Of a DNA stretch of 64,000 nucleotides, positions 28,478 to 38,960 are shown piece by piece; position 1 is the stretch's first letter, and each line of letters opens with the position of its first letter. Source of the stretch: Corylus avellana (taxonomy: Eukaryota; Streptophyta; Magnoliopsida; Fagales; Betulaceae). Where the stretch lies: the NCBI RefSeq assembly GCF_901000735.1, contig NC_081541.1, positions 49,352,771 through 49,416,770 on the forward strand, given 5' to 3'. The notes beneath the pieces were generated by a model. It was not told the DNA's origin. It worked only from the letters and a program-made list of their open reading frames with translations, and searched no databases. Made by a program: the position numbers and the translations under genes.

Positions 28478-28558
28478 TCCTCAGCACCGAACACGGCCTT
28501 GTAGAACTGCATGGCGTCGTTCGCCTTTGGAGTCTCCACCAACACCCAGCTGTCCAGC
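28478..28558 (-). pseudogene. Captured fragment of a VOC/glyoxalase-like gene (At5g48480-type)
   Basis: Inside the LTR element, antisense to it, the minus strand reads LDSWVLVETPKANDAMQFY followed by KAVFGAEE. I recognise this as the start of the vicinal-oxygen-chelate domain of a plant protein family typified by Arabidopsis At5g48480. The match stops after about 27 residues and the following GC-rich sequence does not continue the family, so it is a gene scrap, not a gene. The surrounding GC-rich block may hold further captured exon pieces. Confidence 0.6.
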
Positions 28559-28971
28559 GGCCACCGTTACTACCGGATCCGGCATCCCAGCCCCGTTTCC
28601 TGTTTGCCCTATCCAGTCACCGCCGGTATCCAAGCCAGTGAAGACCATCCCTTCAGCCGCATAACAGCCTTCCGGCGCCGCCTGCCACCATTCCAGCAGC
28701 ACCGTTGATCTTCCAACCTCCATTCCGTCGATCTTGGCTTAGAGAGAAAAGAAGAAAAAGGCCCTGTCGTGAGATAAGAATTTGAAGAAGATGAAGTGTG
28801 TTTGGTTCCAGGTGTGAGTTATCCTCACTTAAGTGCAAAGTTATTCCTATTCTAGTTTAGGAATATGATATTCTTGTTTAGTTGTTATATCAGGATTTGT
28901 TTGGTTACGGGAATAAGGTTATTCTTATCCCAACTTATGTAAATAGAGTCCTTTTCAAAAAAAAAAAAAAA

Positions 28972-29115
28972 AGTGGCCCAAGTTGCCCACCAAATAGAGG
29001 CCCAAGTTGCCCATTTCTCTTTCATATTTTCAAAAAAAAAAAAAAAAAAAAAAAGGTGGCCCAAGTTGCCCACCAAAAAGAGGCCCAAGTTGCCCATTTT
29101 TCTTTCATATTTGGC
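28972..29115. repeat. Direct repeat with poly-A
   Basis: GTGGCCCAAGTTGCCCACCA plus GAGGCCCAAGTTGCCCAT and CTTTCATATTT occurs twice (about 28972-29031 and 29056-29111), separated by a long A run. Confidence 0.85.
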
Positions 29116-29673
29116 CATTGGCCAATTATTTGAAATTTGGCATTTGTGGAATTGCTCATGCCAATTTTGGCCTTTTGTGGTATTGTTTAAAACCCAGGCC
29201 CGGCTTTTGTGGTATTGTTTGAAACCCAGGCCCATTTCAGCCCATTTGTGACTTTGCCTGCCAAAAGTTGCCGATGTTCAAAATCTGCCGATGATCTCGG
29301 CCTTCGTCACCGATCAAGATGCAAACTCAAGGTTTTACAAGTTCCCACCTTGAGTTTGAGGGGGGATGTTAGAGTATATTTGAATGACCCTAAAGTTAGG
29401 AATTTGATGAAGATTAGATTAGCCTAATTTAGGGGATTTGATTATGATTTGATCACCCTAAATTATGGGATTTGATTAAGATTACATTTATATATAAGCT
29501 CTATAAATAGAGCATTCTGTATTGTAAACAAATCATTCAATAAGAGCTTAATGTAGCCCTATGGGCTTTATCTGTGGATGTAGGTCGTTGACTGAACCAC
29601 GTAAAATCTTTGTGTCCCTTTTATTTAAATTCCGCTATTATTTTATTTTTTCATTTGATTATGAATTTCTTCA

Positions 29674-30782
29674 CAATGAGGTTTATTTTTTGCTCAATTG
29701 TGCTACGAACATAAATTCTCTACAAACTGGTTTGTTGAATCTTCTCAATCCTGTCTTGCCATCTTTTCAATTACTGTTGCCCTTGCTGTCCTCATCTTTC
29801 ATGCATATTCTCCAGCCTTATTTTCTGCAGATGACACTTATCTGCATCATATACTTCAACATTAGGCTTCTAGCTCATAGTAAAAGGAAAAACTTGACCT
29901 ATGTAGAAAGAACATTACCATAATAACACCTACCCGCTAAGAACTGCATAGGAGGGGGCCTAGACGGTGGAAACTGCAGGTGCTCCTTCAAGTCTGACTG
30001 AGCCATAGCTTGACCTAGCTGCACCAAGGCATCAATGAAAATTCAATGCGGCTAATACTAATCAGGCACATGTGAGAATTCTCTATTGCGGAGATTCGAA
30101 TCCACGTTCTAATATATTCCCTGACCACTTAAGAATTTCTTTACACCATTGAATCGCCACCCTTGATGGTAAAGAAAAATTATATTTCATTTCATTTGAA
30201 ACAGGTGCTTAAAAAATATGACATGTTCACTGATCTTACAGTTGGGCCGAGCCCAAATAAGCTACAGGTTCCATAATGAGGCCCAGAGAAAATAGGGTTT
30301 GCACAACACTACTTGATGGATTATGTAGATATATTCCCTGTAAAGCCCAAATTGCTTAGTTGACATGATTTTTTAATTGTTTTCCTTCGTTAAAATTATG
30401 AATAATAAGATAATCTCTTTAACTGTTACCATACACACATGAGTTAAATATATACACCTTTTATCTTTTGACAGGGGAAAAAAGTATAATTTAACAATGA
30501 GACGTACCATTTCTTCCATCCTTTCACTTGTCAAAATTGTAAAAGTTACAATTTTTAGTATTTTTCAATAACTCACATGCTTTTTCTTTCTTTATGTTGG
30601 CTCTCGAGGTGCTTGTCCCCTGAGATTATTTATCAATTTCCTTTTATTTATCTTTTTTATCTTATGATTTTGTAGGTAATTTAAGAAAAATACTATGGGT
30701 CAATAAGTTTCTCATATTTAGCTCATATATCCTACAAATTTAATAGATCAATTATTAAAATTATGGGGTCCATTATTGATTT
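29674..30782. repeat. Duplicated block, partner of 5838-6946
   Basis: Begins CAATGAGGTTTATTTTTTGC, matching 5838 onward, and continues collinearly to the second gap. In contig 1 this block lies left of the 8937 block; here it lies right of it. Confidence 0.88.
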
Positions 30783-30882
30783 NNNNNNNNNNNNNNNNNN
30801 NNNNNNNNNNNNNNNNNNNNNNNNNNNNNNNNNNNNNNNNNNNNNNNNNNNNNNNNNNNNNNNNNNNNNNNNNNNNNNNNNN
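30783..30882. other. Assembly gap, 100 N
   Basis: Exactly 100 unknown bases. The sequence on the two sides is unrelated, and the 5' part of the gypsy element is probably lost here. Confidence 0.99.
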
Positions 30883-31489
30883 ATATTTAAATTTTGAGGC
30901 ATTAGTGGATATGAAATTATGAGAAATTTTAGTTACATGCCAAAGCTTTTGATATAATTTTCTTTTACTAAGTAAAGATAATGAATTATTATTCTTGAGG
31001 TAAATTGAAGCATAAAGGTAAGAGTTGAAAGACAATATGATACAGTGATATAATATAGTGACATGATCTAAATTTCTCTTATAAGATATATGTTCAATGA
31101 TATTAAAGTATTTTAGAGGTTGAAAACATGTGATGGTGCATACTTAGATGTTTTATTGAGTGATTAACTTTTTTAAACAGATTGTTTGTTTAAAGGAAGT
31201 TATTACAATGACAGAATGATTTCATAATGAATATTGAATGAGCACTGAATGATTACGAAAAGAAATGTTTGGAGAACAAGCTCCTTATATTATTACATAC
31301 CAGTGTCCATCAAAAAAAAAAAAGAAAAAAAAAAAAAAGAGAATTTGTTGCATAAAGAGACACGTGGTAATGATGAGCAGATGATTCCTCAGAGCTGCTC
31401 TAGGAAGATTATTTCTGCATAGAGAAAACCTAGTATGAGCAGAATCGTATATATTTATATAATTGAATTATCAAAGAGAATATTTATTT

Positions 31490-32152
31490 CTAATGAGGTA
31501 CCTGACTAGAGCGTGTGTGGAGAGACTTGCAACACCCCTGAACATCGACCCGGAGTTTTTCGTTCTGTCGCTGGAGACGTTCGGTATTCTTCTCCATTTC
31601 TAGCATCTTTGGTCCCAAGTATTCTGCGTAAGATAACATCATCTTTTTCAGCTGAGTATTCTCCTGCTTCAAATCCACGTGGTTTCGTTTGTAGTATTTG
31701 AGCAGTCGCTGTAAGACCCCGATTTGGTTTCTTGAGACTTTCAGCTCAACATTTCTGGCACTCAAACGTTGTGCCATGTCAGAAACTGAAGCAGCACCTT
31801 GGATACTGAATGCCAATGAATTATTAATAGCATCAGTATCCGACCTATCAGCTAAGAACGTTTGATCCCGTGGAATTACGAAACCTTTGGCCACTGCTAC
31901 AGCAGTAGAATCATGGAGCATGACAGAATCGTCAATAGTGATAGGACGATTGTCAAAGACAAAAGTTGGCTGCCATACGTTAGGATATGCAGCAGGTTCA
32001 TTAGGGTGTGTAACAGGTACGACGGGATGAATAGCAGACACTTCAGGGGGAACAACAGGCACCTCCAGTTGCACGTCAGGCATAACAATGGGTTGTGCTG
32101 CAAGAGCAACATTCAAATCGAGGTTGTTAACGGATGATGATGATGCTCCCAT
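31490..32152 (-). CDS. Antisense 220-codon ORF in gypsy internal region, coiled-coil protein
   Basis: Starts MGASSSSVNNLDLNVALA from a true ATG. Residues 20-60 are rich in Val/Pro. From about residue 130 to 205 there is a heptad-like run (RNVELKVSRNQIGVL, LLKYYKRNHVDLKQENTQL, LEMEKNTERLQRQNEKL) expected to form a coiled coil. I do not recognise a catalytic domain. Extra ORFs antisense to pol, placed between pol and the 3' LTR, are known in plant gypsy elements of the Tat group. This position and orientation fit, but the lineage of this element is unproven. Alternatively it is a captured host gene. Transcription would run against the element, from about 32300 leftward. Confidence 0.5.
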   Translation of the reverse strand: MGASSSSVNNLDLNVALAAQPIVMPDVQLEVPVVPPEVSAIHPVVPVTHPNEPAAYPNVWQPTFVFDNRPITIDDSVMLHDSTAVAVAKGFVIPRDQTFLADRSDTDAINNSLAFSIQGAASVSDMAQRLSARNVELKVSRNQIGVLQRLLKYYKRNHVDLKQENTQLKKMMLSYAEYLGPKMLEMEKNTERLQRQNEKLRVDVQGCCKSLHTRSSQVPH

Positions 32153-34035
32153 ATTTAGGAGAGTAAGGAAAAATAGTTGAGAATACGAAGAAATTGGGAG
32201 AGATGAAGTACTGAGAAGAGACTAAGCGTTAGGAACTGAAGAAATTTTTGTGAAGTTTCTGGAAGCAGCTGACGAGTGGCTTTAAAGGAATTTTTCACTT
32301 CAGGTGAAATAAACAGTAAACAACAAAGCGTTAGGCGACCTCGGGCCGCGATGGAAATTTTGTCAAAAGATCTCGTGGAAGTAGGATCTTGTCTCCTGTC
32401 ATAAATTCGACTGAGCTCATTTTTCAAACCCACTGTTCAATCAACGACTTCAAATATCATGCGTGGGCAACTGAATGAATTGTCATGCCAACGCGCACCA
32501 CGCGCTCGTTCATTATCCAGAAACCCTTCCTATAAATTCACACCTCTTTCTCCATTGCAACACATGCCTTCTGATCATACCCCTTCGCCTGAAATCTTCT
32601 GTTAATAGCCTTCCATACAATGAAAGCTCGACTTTTCCTCCTAGTTGAGCATATCCTCAAGAGAAAAATGCAGCCTCACGACTTGATTCACAAACCCAAC
32701 ACCTTATACTCTCAAAAACCATTGAAGCAAGATTATCGTTGATCATGTCCTGAGGAAGCAAGATTATCCTTGATCATGCTTCTCAGGCTAAATATCTCTC
32801 TTTTCTTCTCAGTCTTCGTAAATGACAGAAGAGAGAGAGCATCCGATGTGGGTATTTTGAAAGTCTCACATACATGCCATGTCCTGAAATGCTTTTCAAA
32901 TCTTCATTTCTAGAAAGCAACAGGACTATCTTTCTCTCTTTCTCTTCTTGACCTTGCAAGACCCAAGGGAGAGAAATTATAGCATGAGTGTTTTGGGACA
33001 TCCAGCTTGGAAACTTACCCATATCCTACTTTGCTTGCTTATCAATTTCATCTCTAGCACGCAGCAAGCACAATATGTATTAGTCAAGAATGGATGAGAA
33101 TCTTACATTTGATGTAATCGTGTATTTCGTTTGAGTTGAAATCATAATTACGAGTTTCTATTATTGAGTTATGATTTATCAAGTAAAGATGTAGTACTGA
33201 AAGATTTTCGCTGATATTGTAGCATCAACACAAAAGTTGGGATGAAAAAATAGAAACAGTTGTGTATTTAGAATGAATCGAATTATGATGTCACTTCTGA
33301 GGTATATTCATGTAATGATGTTTTTGGAAAATATAAACTGTAGAATGTTGGTGCTATTTACTTTTACAGGTTTATGATGGTGAGAAGTTAATAATTATTA
33401 GAGCATCATATTAAAATTTCGTATGCATGATTTGGAATACTGAGATACTAAAGAGAATATAGGCGGGAATGATTTTTACACCTTTTTGATAAGATTGATT
33501 AAATTAGATCGAGAGAATTATTGCAGGCTTGAAATGAGGACTATGATGTTTGGAGGTATGAACTATTGATCACATGATTTATTAATTTGATGTTTAAACC
33601 TTGATTGTAGACTGTTAATGAATAACTCGATTGTTGTTATTGAGGTTGGAAGGAAACAATGGAAAAGATTTTGAGGTAAGATTTTAGTGTGAATTGATGA
33701 ATGATTGCAGAAATTGAGACTTTAGACTGTGAATAAGATTTACTCATAGAAGAAGGAGATGGAATTTCAATATGATAAAAGAGAGTAAGCTTTGATGAAG
33801 GATTGAAAGGAATATTATCTGAATCCCTCAACTTGAAGATTGGACGATAATATTATAGGTTTTAATTTCGAGGACAAAATTCTAATAAGGAGGGAAGATT
33901 GTAGTGTCCCAGAATTTTCAAAGCTATTTAAATAGATTATTTTGATAATGATGTTATTTTAATATCCATTGTAGCTAAGGATTTTAATTCTTGGGAATTT
34001 TATGAGAGTGGTAATTAGAGAATGGTAATTGGTGA

Positions 34036-34385
34036 AATAGTATAGGGTTGGTGAAATAGTATAGGGTTGGTGAAATAGTAAAATGAGGGTATAATTGTAA
34101 ATTGAAGATAGAATGAGGGTATAATTGTAAATTGAAGATAGAATGAGGGTATAATTGTAAATTGAAGGTAGAATAGTATAGGGTTGGTGAAATAGTATAG
34201 GGTTGGTGAAATAGTAAAATGAGGGTATAATTGTAAATTGAAGATAGAATGAGGGTATAATTGTAAATTGAAGATAGAATGAGGGTATAATTGTAAATTG
34301 AAGGTAGAATAGTATAGGGTTGGTGAAATAGTATAGGGTTGGTGAAATAGTAAAATGAGGGTATAATTGTAAATTGACGGTAGAA
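34036..34385 (+). repeat. Higher-order tandem repeat in LTR U3, period 136 bp
   Basis: AATAGTATAGGGTTGG starts at 34036, 34172 and 34308, an exact 136-bp spacing. Each unit holds two copies of GTATAGGGTTGGTGAAATA and up to three copies of a 33-bp word containing GAGGGTATAATTGTAAATTG. The third unit is truncated. The array ends about 20 bp before the TATA box. A 141-codon frame on the minus strand is only its shadow. Confidence 0.93.
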
Positions 34386-34403
34386 TAGTGTTTGATTTTC
34401 TCC

Positions 34404-34411
34404 TATAAATA
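34404..34411 (+). promoter_or_regulatory. TATA box of the gypsy LTR
   Basis: TATAAATA, followed within about 30 bp by a pyrimidine-rich leader, as in plant LTR promoters. Confidence 0.6.
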
Positions 34412-35876
34412 GAGCTCTTCTCCTTCAGACTTTTCACCACTCATCTCCTCTCCCATCTCTTGCATATATTCTTCCTTCTTCCGCTTTTTACTCGGTCTTT
34501 CTTCTTTCTAAGAGTGTTTACTCAGAACAGAGAGAGAAAGGGCGAGACCAAGCGCTACAAGAAAGAAAGAACACAAGAGATAGCAGACTTTAGAAATTAG
34601 TTTCAAAAGATATACTAGTGGTGTTAGTCATATTGGAGCAACTAGATTCCTTCATACCACTTCTAGCTTCAGTCTAGAGGTAAGTAAATTCACTACCCCT
34701 TCTAAAATTACTTTATGTCATGCTATTTATATATTCTTGTCATGCTATTTATATATTCTTGTATCAAACTGTAAATGATTATTTTATTTACCTGTCATGG
34801 AGATATGTTGCATGCATGAAGGATTTCTAAAAGAATTATTTAGAAAGTTTATATTTCTTTAAATGTTTTTTAAGCACAACAAGTTTATATTTGGAAAAGT
34901 TTCCATTTTAAGAAAAGAAAGTTGAGAAATGATGATGATTATAAGAAAGAAAAAAAAGATGATAAACCCTCCTACATGTTGCCCTAAGATGCATCAAAAG
35001 AAGTACAAAGAAAAGTACAAGAGATGAGATAAATGTTTATGAAATGAGGGCACATGTATGGAGGAGAGTATTTTTTGGCCCCAAGATAAGATAAGATGAG
35101 AGTTCGGTACCGATACTCGGATGGAGGCGAAACCACTGAAGGAGGCTATGCCAGAAGGTGGTATTCCATCAACTAGACCGTTGAGTGCACCAAGAAAGAG
35201 TTAATTGACGGTCGGGCATGGCTGTGGCCACAGTTCAGTGCCATGGTCACAGGACCCGCAACCCTCGTGCACAGGGGTAATAGTGTACATGGGCCTTATT
35301 ATGAGAAAATGATATTATATTTTCAACGATGATATGCTATGATGATTTACAGAGATTATTTATAATAATGCATTATGATGATGATTTATAAAGATGATTT
35401 ACAACGATGATCTATTACTAGATGTAATAGTATGTATATGTTACGGGAGATGCAACCGTACATACAGATATTATTATGGCTAGAATTATATTTATTTGCG
35501 AAAATGATTTTCAAAACCGAGAACAAGGAGTAAAACTATTTATGGTTGTGGATGTTACTTGCTGGGCCCCCTTTGGGCTCATTCAGTTTTATTTCTTGTT
35601 TTTAGGTAGAAAGGATGCTGGAATAGGAGGCCGGAATGGGGTGGGAATAATTATTAATTTTCAAAGTCTTTTCATATAAGTTATTGTAATGATATGATAT
35701 TCAGCAACTAAAGTTTAATGTTTTCTAATTTCGCTTGTAATAAAATCTCTTGAATAATGTTTTATACATTTTTCGTATCCTTTAAAATCAAGTACTCTGA
35801 TAGACCTTATAGATCTTTGCAAGAACTTTTGTTGTAAAAGAAGAAAAGTGGCAAACTCAGCCTTAACGGGCTGGGG

Positions 35877-38825
35877 ATGTTACATACCACCTTTGTGAAC
35901 TGGCACGCCCGCCTTGGACATCCTGCCGATCGCATAGTCCGCCATGTCGTCTCCACTTTTAATCTTTCCGCTACATCCAATAAGAAGCCCATTGTTTGCC
36001 CTGCCTGTCAGCGCGGCAAAAGTCATCAGCTTCCATTTTCTCTATCTGAAAATAAATCAAGTGTCCCACTTGAATTAGTGTTTTCCGATGTTTGGGGACC
36101 TTCCCCTCTTTTATCCAATAATGGTGCACGCTATTATGTGATATTTGTTGATCACTTTAGTAAATTTACTTGGTTTTACCCAATTACATGCAAATCTGAT
36201 GTTTTCTCTATTTTTCCCAAATTTCAGGCTTATGTCGAATGCCTTTTTGATCGTAAAATCAAATCCATCCAAACGGATGGTGGTGGTGAATTTCAAAAAT
36301 TACGTCACCTCTTTGCCTCTCATGGCATTCATCATCGGATTACGTGCCCACATACTCACCAACAAAATGGGTCTGTGGAACGTAAACACCGACATATTGT
36401 AGAAATGGGCCTCACACTCTTGGCCCATTGCTCCGCTCCACTTAATTATTGGGCTGAAGCTTTTCAAACAGCATGTTACCTTATTAATCGACTCCCTACA
36501 CCCGTCCTTAACAATACATCTCCCTTTCAAAAATTGTTCAACCTTCGGCCTAACTACAACTTTATGCGAGTGTTCGGTTGTGCTTGTTGGCCTCATCTTC
36601 GGCCCTATAACAAGCATAAACTTGACTTTCGCTCCGACACATGCATCTTTATCGGCTATAGTCCTTCTCATCGTGGCTACCAATGCCTACACCCACCGAC
36701 TGGACGCATTTATATTTCTCGCAACGTTATCTTTGATGAATCATCTTTTCCCTTCACTTCCATCTCCCCTCCCCCACACACTTCTTCTCCTCCCTCTCAC
36801 ACCACTATCTATCCTCCCCTCCTTCCCAACACCCTCATCCCCACATGTCACCCACTCTCTCCAAATCGCGAAGATCCAACCTCATTCCCTGTCATCCCGC
36901 CTACCCCTCCCACTCCTCCAACATCGAATCCTACTAACATCACTTCTTCTCCCTTGTAGGTTTTACCCGATCATTCGGATGCCCCGCCTGTGTTGCCTCC
37001 CCCTCAACATAGTATGCAGACTCGCTCGAAGAACAACATCTTCAAACCGAAGACTCTTCCCGACGGCCTCATCCGCTACTCGCTCCCTAAAGCTCTCTTT
37101 ACCACCGCTAGCTCAGATGACATTGAACCTACCTCCTACACTACTGCCTCCAAGCACCCAGCCTGGCGTGACGCCATGAATATTGAGTTTGATGCCCTCC
37201 TCAGCAACGGCACTTGGACTCTCGTTCCTCAAACTTCCAAAATGAATGTTGTTGGTTGCAAGTGGGTTTTCCGTCTCAAACGCAAAGCTGATGGCTCTAT
37301 TGATCGTCACAAAGCACGCCTAGTTGCCAAGGGTTTTCACCAACAACCAGGCATTGACTTTGGCGAGACCTACAGTCCAGTTGTCAAACCCACCACCATT
37401 CGCCTGGTCCTCTCCCTTGCCATATCTGCTGGCTGGCCCATCCGTCAAATTGATGTTCACAATGCCTTCTTACATGGCTGGCTCTCCGAGGATGTGTACA
37501 TGGCTCAACCTCCTGGCTTCATCCACCCTCAGTTTCCTCATCATGTCTGCAAGCTCCACAAAGCACTCTACGGCTTAAAACAAGCCCCTCGTGCTTGGTA
37601 CTCCCGTCTCAGCGATCGTCTTTTGGAACTTGGATTCGTTGGCTCCCACTCCGACTCTTCCCTATTCATCCGTCGCACCCCTCCGGAGATCACTTATGTC
37701 CTCATCTATGTGGATGACATCCTCATCACCAGCTCCCTTCCTCAAGGGACAGACTCACTCCTGCAGTCCCTTCGAGATGATTTTGCTATCAAGGACCTTG
37801 GACCTCTCCACTACTTTCTTGGCATGGAAGCTATCTCCACCTCCGATGGAATTATTTTATCTCAACAACGCTACATCCTTGACCTTCTCCGCAAGAGCAA
37901 CATGTCCGAGGCCAAGCCTGTCAAGACTCCTATGTCTACAGCACACACCCTCACCCTACTATCCGGAGATACACTCATTGATCCATCTCCCTATCGCAGC
38001 CTTGTCGGTGCCCTCCAGTATTTGTCCCTAACTCGACCCGACATATCTTTTGCCGTTAACAAAGTTTCTCAATTCATGCATCGGCCAACCTCCCTTCACC
38101 TGCAGGCTCTCAAACGCATCCTACGGTATCTTAAATCCACCATCTCCTATGGCTTGCTCCTTCGTCGCTCTCCATCTCGCACCCTCCAAGCGTATTCGGA
38201 CGCCGACTGGGCCGGTTGCCCCGATGATCGCAAATCCACCGGCGGTTTTTGTATCTTTCTTGGCCCTAACCTTATTTCTTGGTCCTCTCGCAAACAACGC
38301 ACAGTTGCCCGCTCCAGCACTGAATCTGAATATCGCACCCTTGCTACCACTGCAACTGAACTTCTTTGGCTTCAATCTCTGCTCCGCGACCTTGGTATCT
38401 TTCTCCCTTCACCCCCAACCCTTTGGTGTGACAACATTGGTGCCACATACCTCTCTGCCAATCCTGCATTTCATGCTCGCACCAAGCATATTGAAATTGA
38501 CTTTCATTTTGTTCGTGATAAAGTTGCAGCTAAAACACTAGCAGTACGCTTCATCTCAAGCAAAGATAACTTAGCCGACATCTTTACTAAACCCACTGCA
38601 TCCTCTCCTTTTTCCCTCATGCGCACCAAGCTCAACATAGTATGCCACTTGTCTCGCTTGAGGGGGCGTAATGGAGAACCAAGCTCATATGGAAACAAAT
38701 CCCACACGCCAGCCACACTTCAACCAACGGCTACAGCACACAAGGCAACCCACAGGACAGCCACAAATCAAGCAACGGCTACAACACACAAGGAAACCAA
38801 AATCAAATCAAGCAAATCATTCTAG
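35877..38825 (+). pseudogene. Copia pol: integrase, reverse transcriptase, RNase H, with one in-frame TAG
   Basis: One continuous frame of about 980 codons. The N-terminal HHCC finger (HARLGH, CPACQRGK) is followed by an integrase core with its D-D-E residues in FSDVWGP, QTDGGGEF and NGSVERKH, then a Pro/Ser-rich linker. The reverse transcriptase has KWVFRLKRKADG, QIDVHNAFLHG, YGLKQAPRAWY and the catalytic IYVDDILI. RNase H has [24 protein letters not shown] and LWCDN. A single TAG (36957-36959) lies in the linker between integrase and reverse transcriptase, and both sides are in the same frame. The first four codons come from the gypsy LTR. Without a start, gag or protease it cannot act on its own. 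Confidence 0.92.
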
Positions 38826-38960
38826 AAAAGAAAACTCTCTTTCATTGTGTATTCCCTTGCCTAATTTGTAACCGCAAATACTTTGTATATATACCCAATC
38901 ATAACAATGAAATAAGCAAGCTGAAAATATTCAACAAACATCTACTCTTGTTTACCTACA
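35885..38960 (+). mobile_element. Ty1/copia retrotransposon, 5' truncated
   Basis: Begins inside pol, just upstream of the integrase zinc finger, and runs through integrase, reverse transcriptase and RNase H to a polypurine tract (TTGAGGGGGCG, about 38658-38668) and a 3' LTR. No gag, protease, 5' LTR or primer site is present. The missing part is replaced by the end of the gypsy LTR, consistent with a nested insertion whose other half lies beyond the gap. Confidence 0.9.
38672..38960 (+). mobile_element. Copia 3' LTR
   Basis: Starts TGGAGAACC just after the polypurine tract and ends near TTTACCTACA. A TATA-like TTTGTATATATACCC lies at 38881-38895. The end is uncertain by a few bases because the last six match the flank of the empty site at 23996. 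Confidence 0.65.

Larger units (their letters stand above)
27839..29673 (+). mobile_element. Complete non-autonomous LTR retrotransposon (copia-type LARD/TRIM)
   Basis: The 5' LTR (27839-28144) and 3' LTR (29367-29673) are about 306 bp and differ at only a handful of positions. They begin TGTTAGAG (TATTAGAG in the 5' copy) and end TTTCTTCA. TGGTATCAGAGC (28145-28156), immediately after the 5' LTR, is the primer site for initiator tRNA-Met. GAGTTTGAGGGGGGA just before the 3' LTR is the polypurine tract. The 1.2 kb interior has no gag or pol. It holds a GC-rich block (28290-28730), poly-A runs and a repeated GTGGCCCAAGTTGCCCACCA unit. The flanks do not form a target duplication and match two different places in contig 1. 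Confidence 0.9.
30883..35884 (+). mobile_element. Ty3/gypsy retrotransposon, 3' part only
   Basis: The 3' boundary is well defined: TTTCGAGGACAAAATTCTAA and the purine tract AAGGAGGGAAGA (33888-33899) are the usual end of a gypsy pol frame and its polypurine tract, followed by an LTR from TGTAGTGTCCCAG (33900) to GATGTTACA (35884). About 3 kb of internal sequence upstream has no pol motifs and includes an antisense frame (31490-32152). The 5' LTR, gag and pol are absent, presumably in or beyond the gap. The element runs straight into copia coding sequence, so it probably inserted into that copia element. Confidence 0.72.
33900..35884 (+). mobile_element. Gypsy 3' LTR (1985 bp)
   Basis: Has TG...CA ends and starts directly after the polypurine tract. 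It contains tandem repeats (34036-34385), a TATA box TATAAATA at 34404-34411 and a downstream CT-rich leader, so U3 and R can be located. It is followed by copia integrase-coding sequence at 35885. Confidence 0.75.

Noticed and set aside
28254..28664. A 136-codon plus-strand frame rich in Pro/Thr/Ser
   Set aside because: It overlaps the antisense gene fragment of the LTR element and starts in a poly-A/T run. The recognisable protein similarity is on the other strand.
34015..34440. A 141-codon minus-strand frame rich in Tyr/Phe/Ser
   Set aside because: It is the antisense translation of the 136-bp tandem repeat in the gypsy LTR, so its length and periodic composition come from the DNA repeat.
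36580..37179. A 199-codon frame and others overlapping the copia pol region
   Set aside because: These are alternate-frame shadows of the integrase and reverse transcriptase frame, which carries all the motifs.
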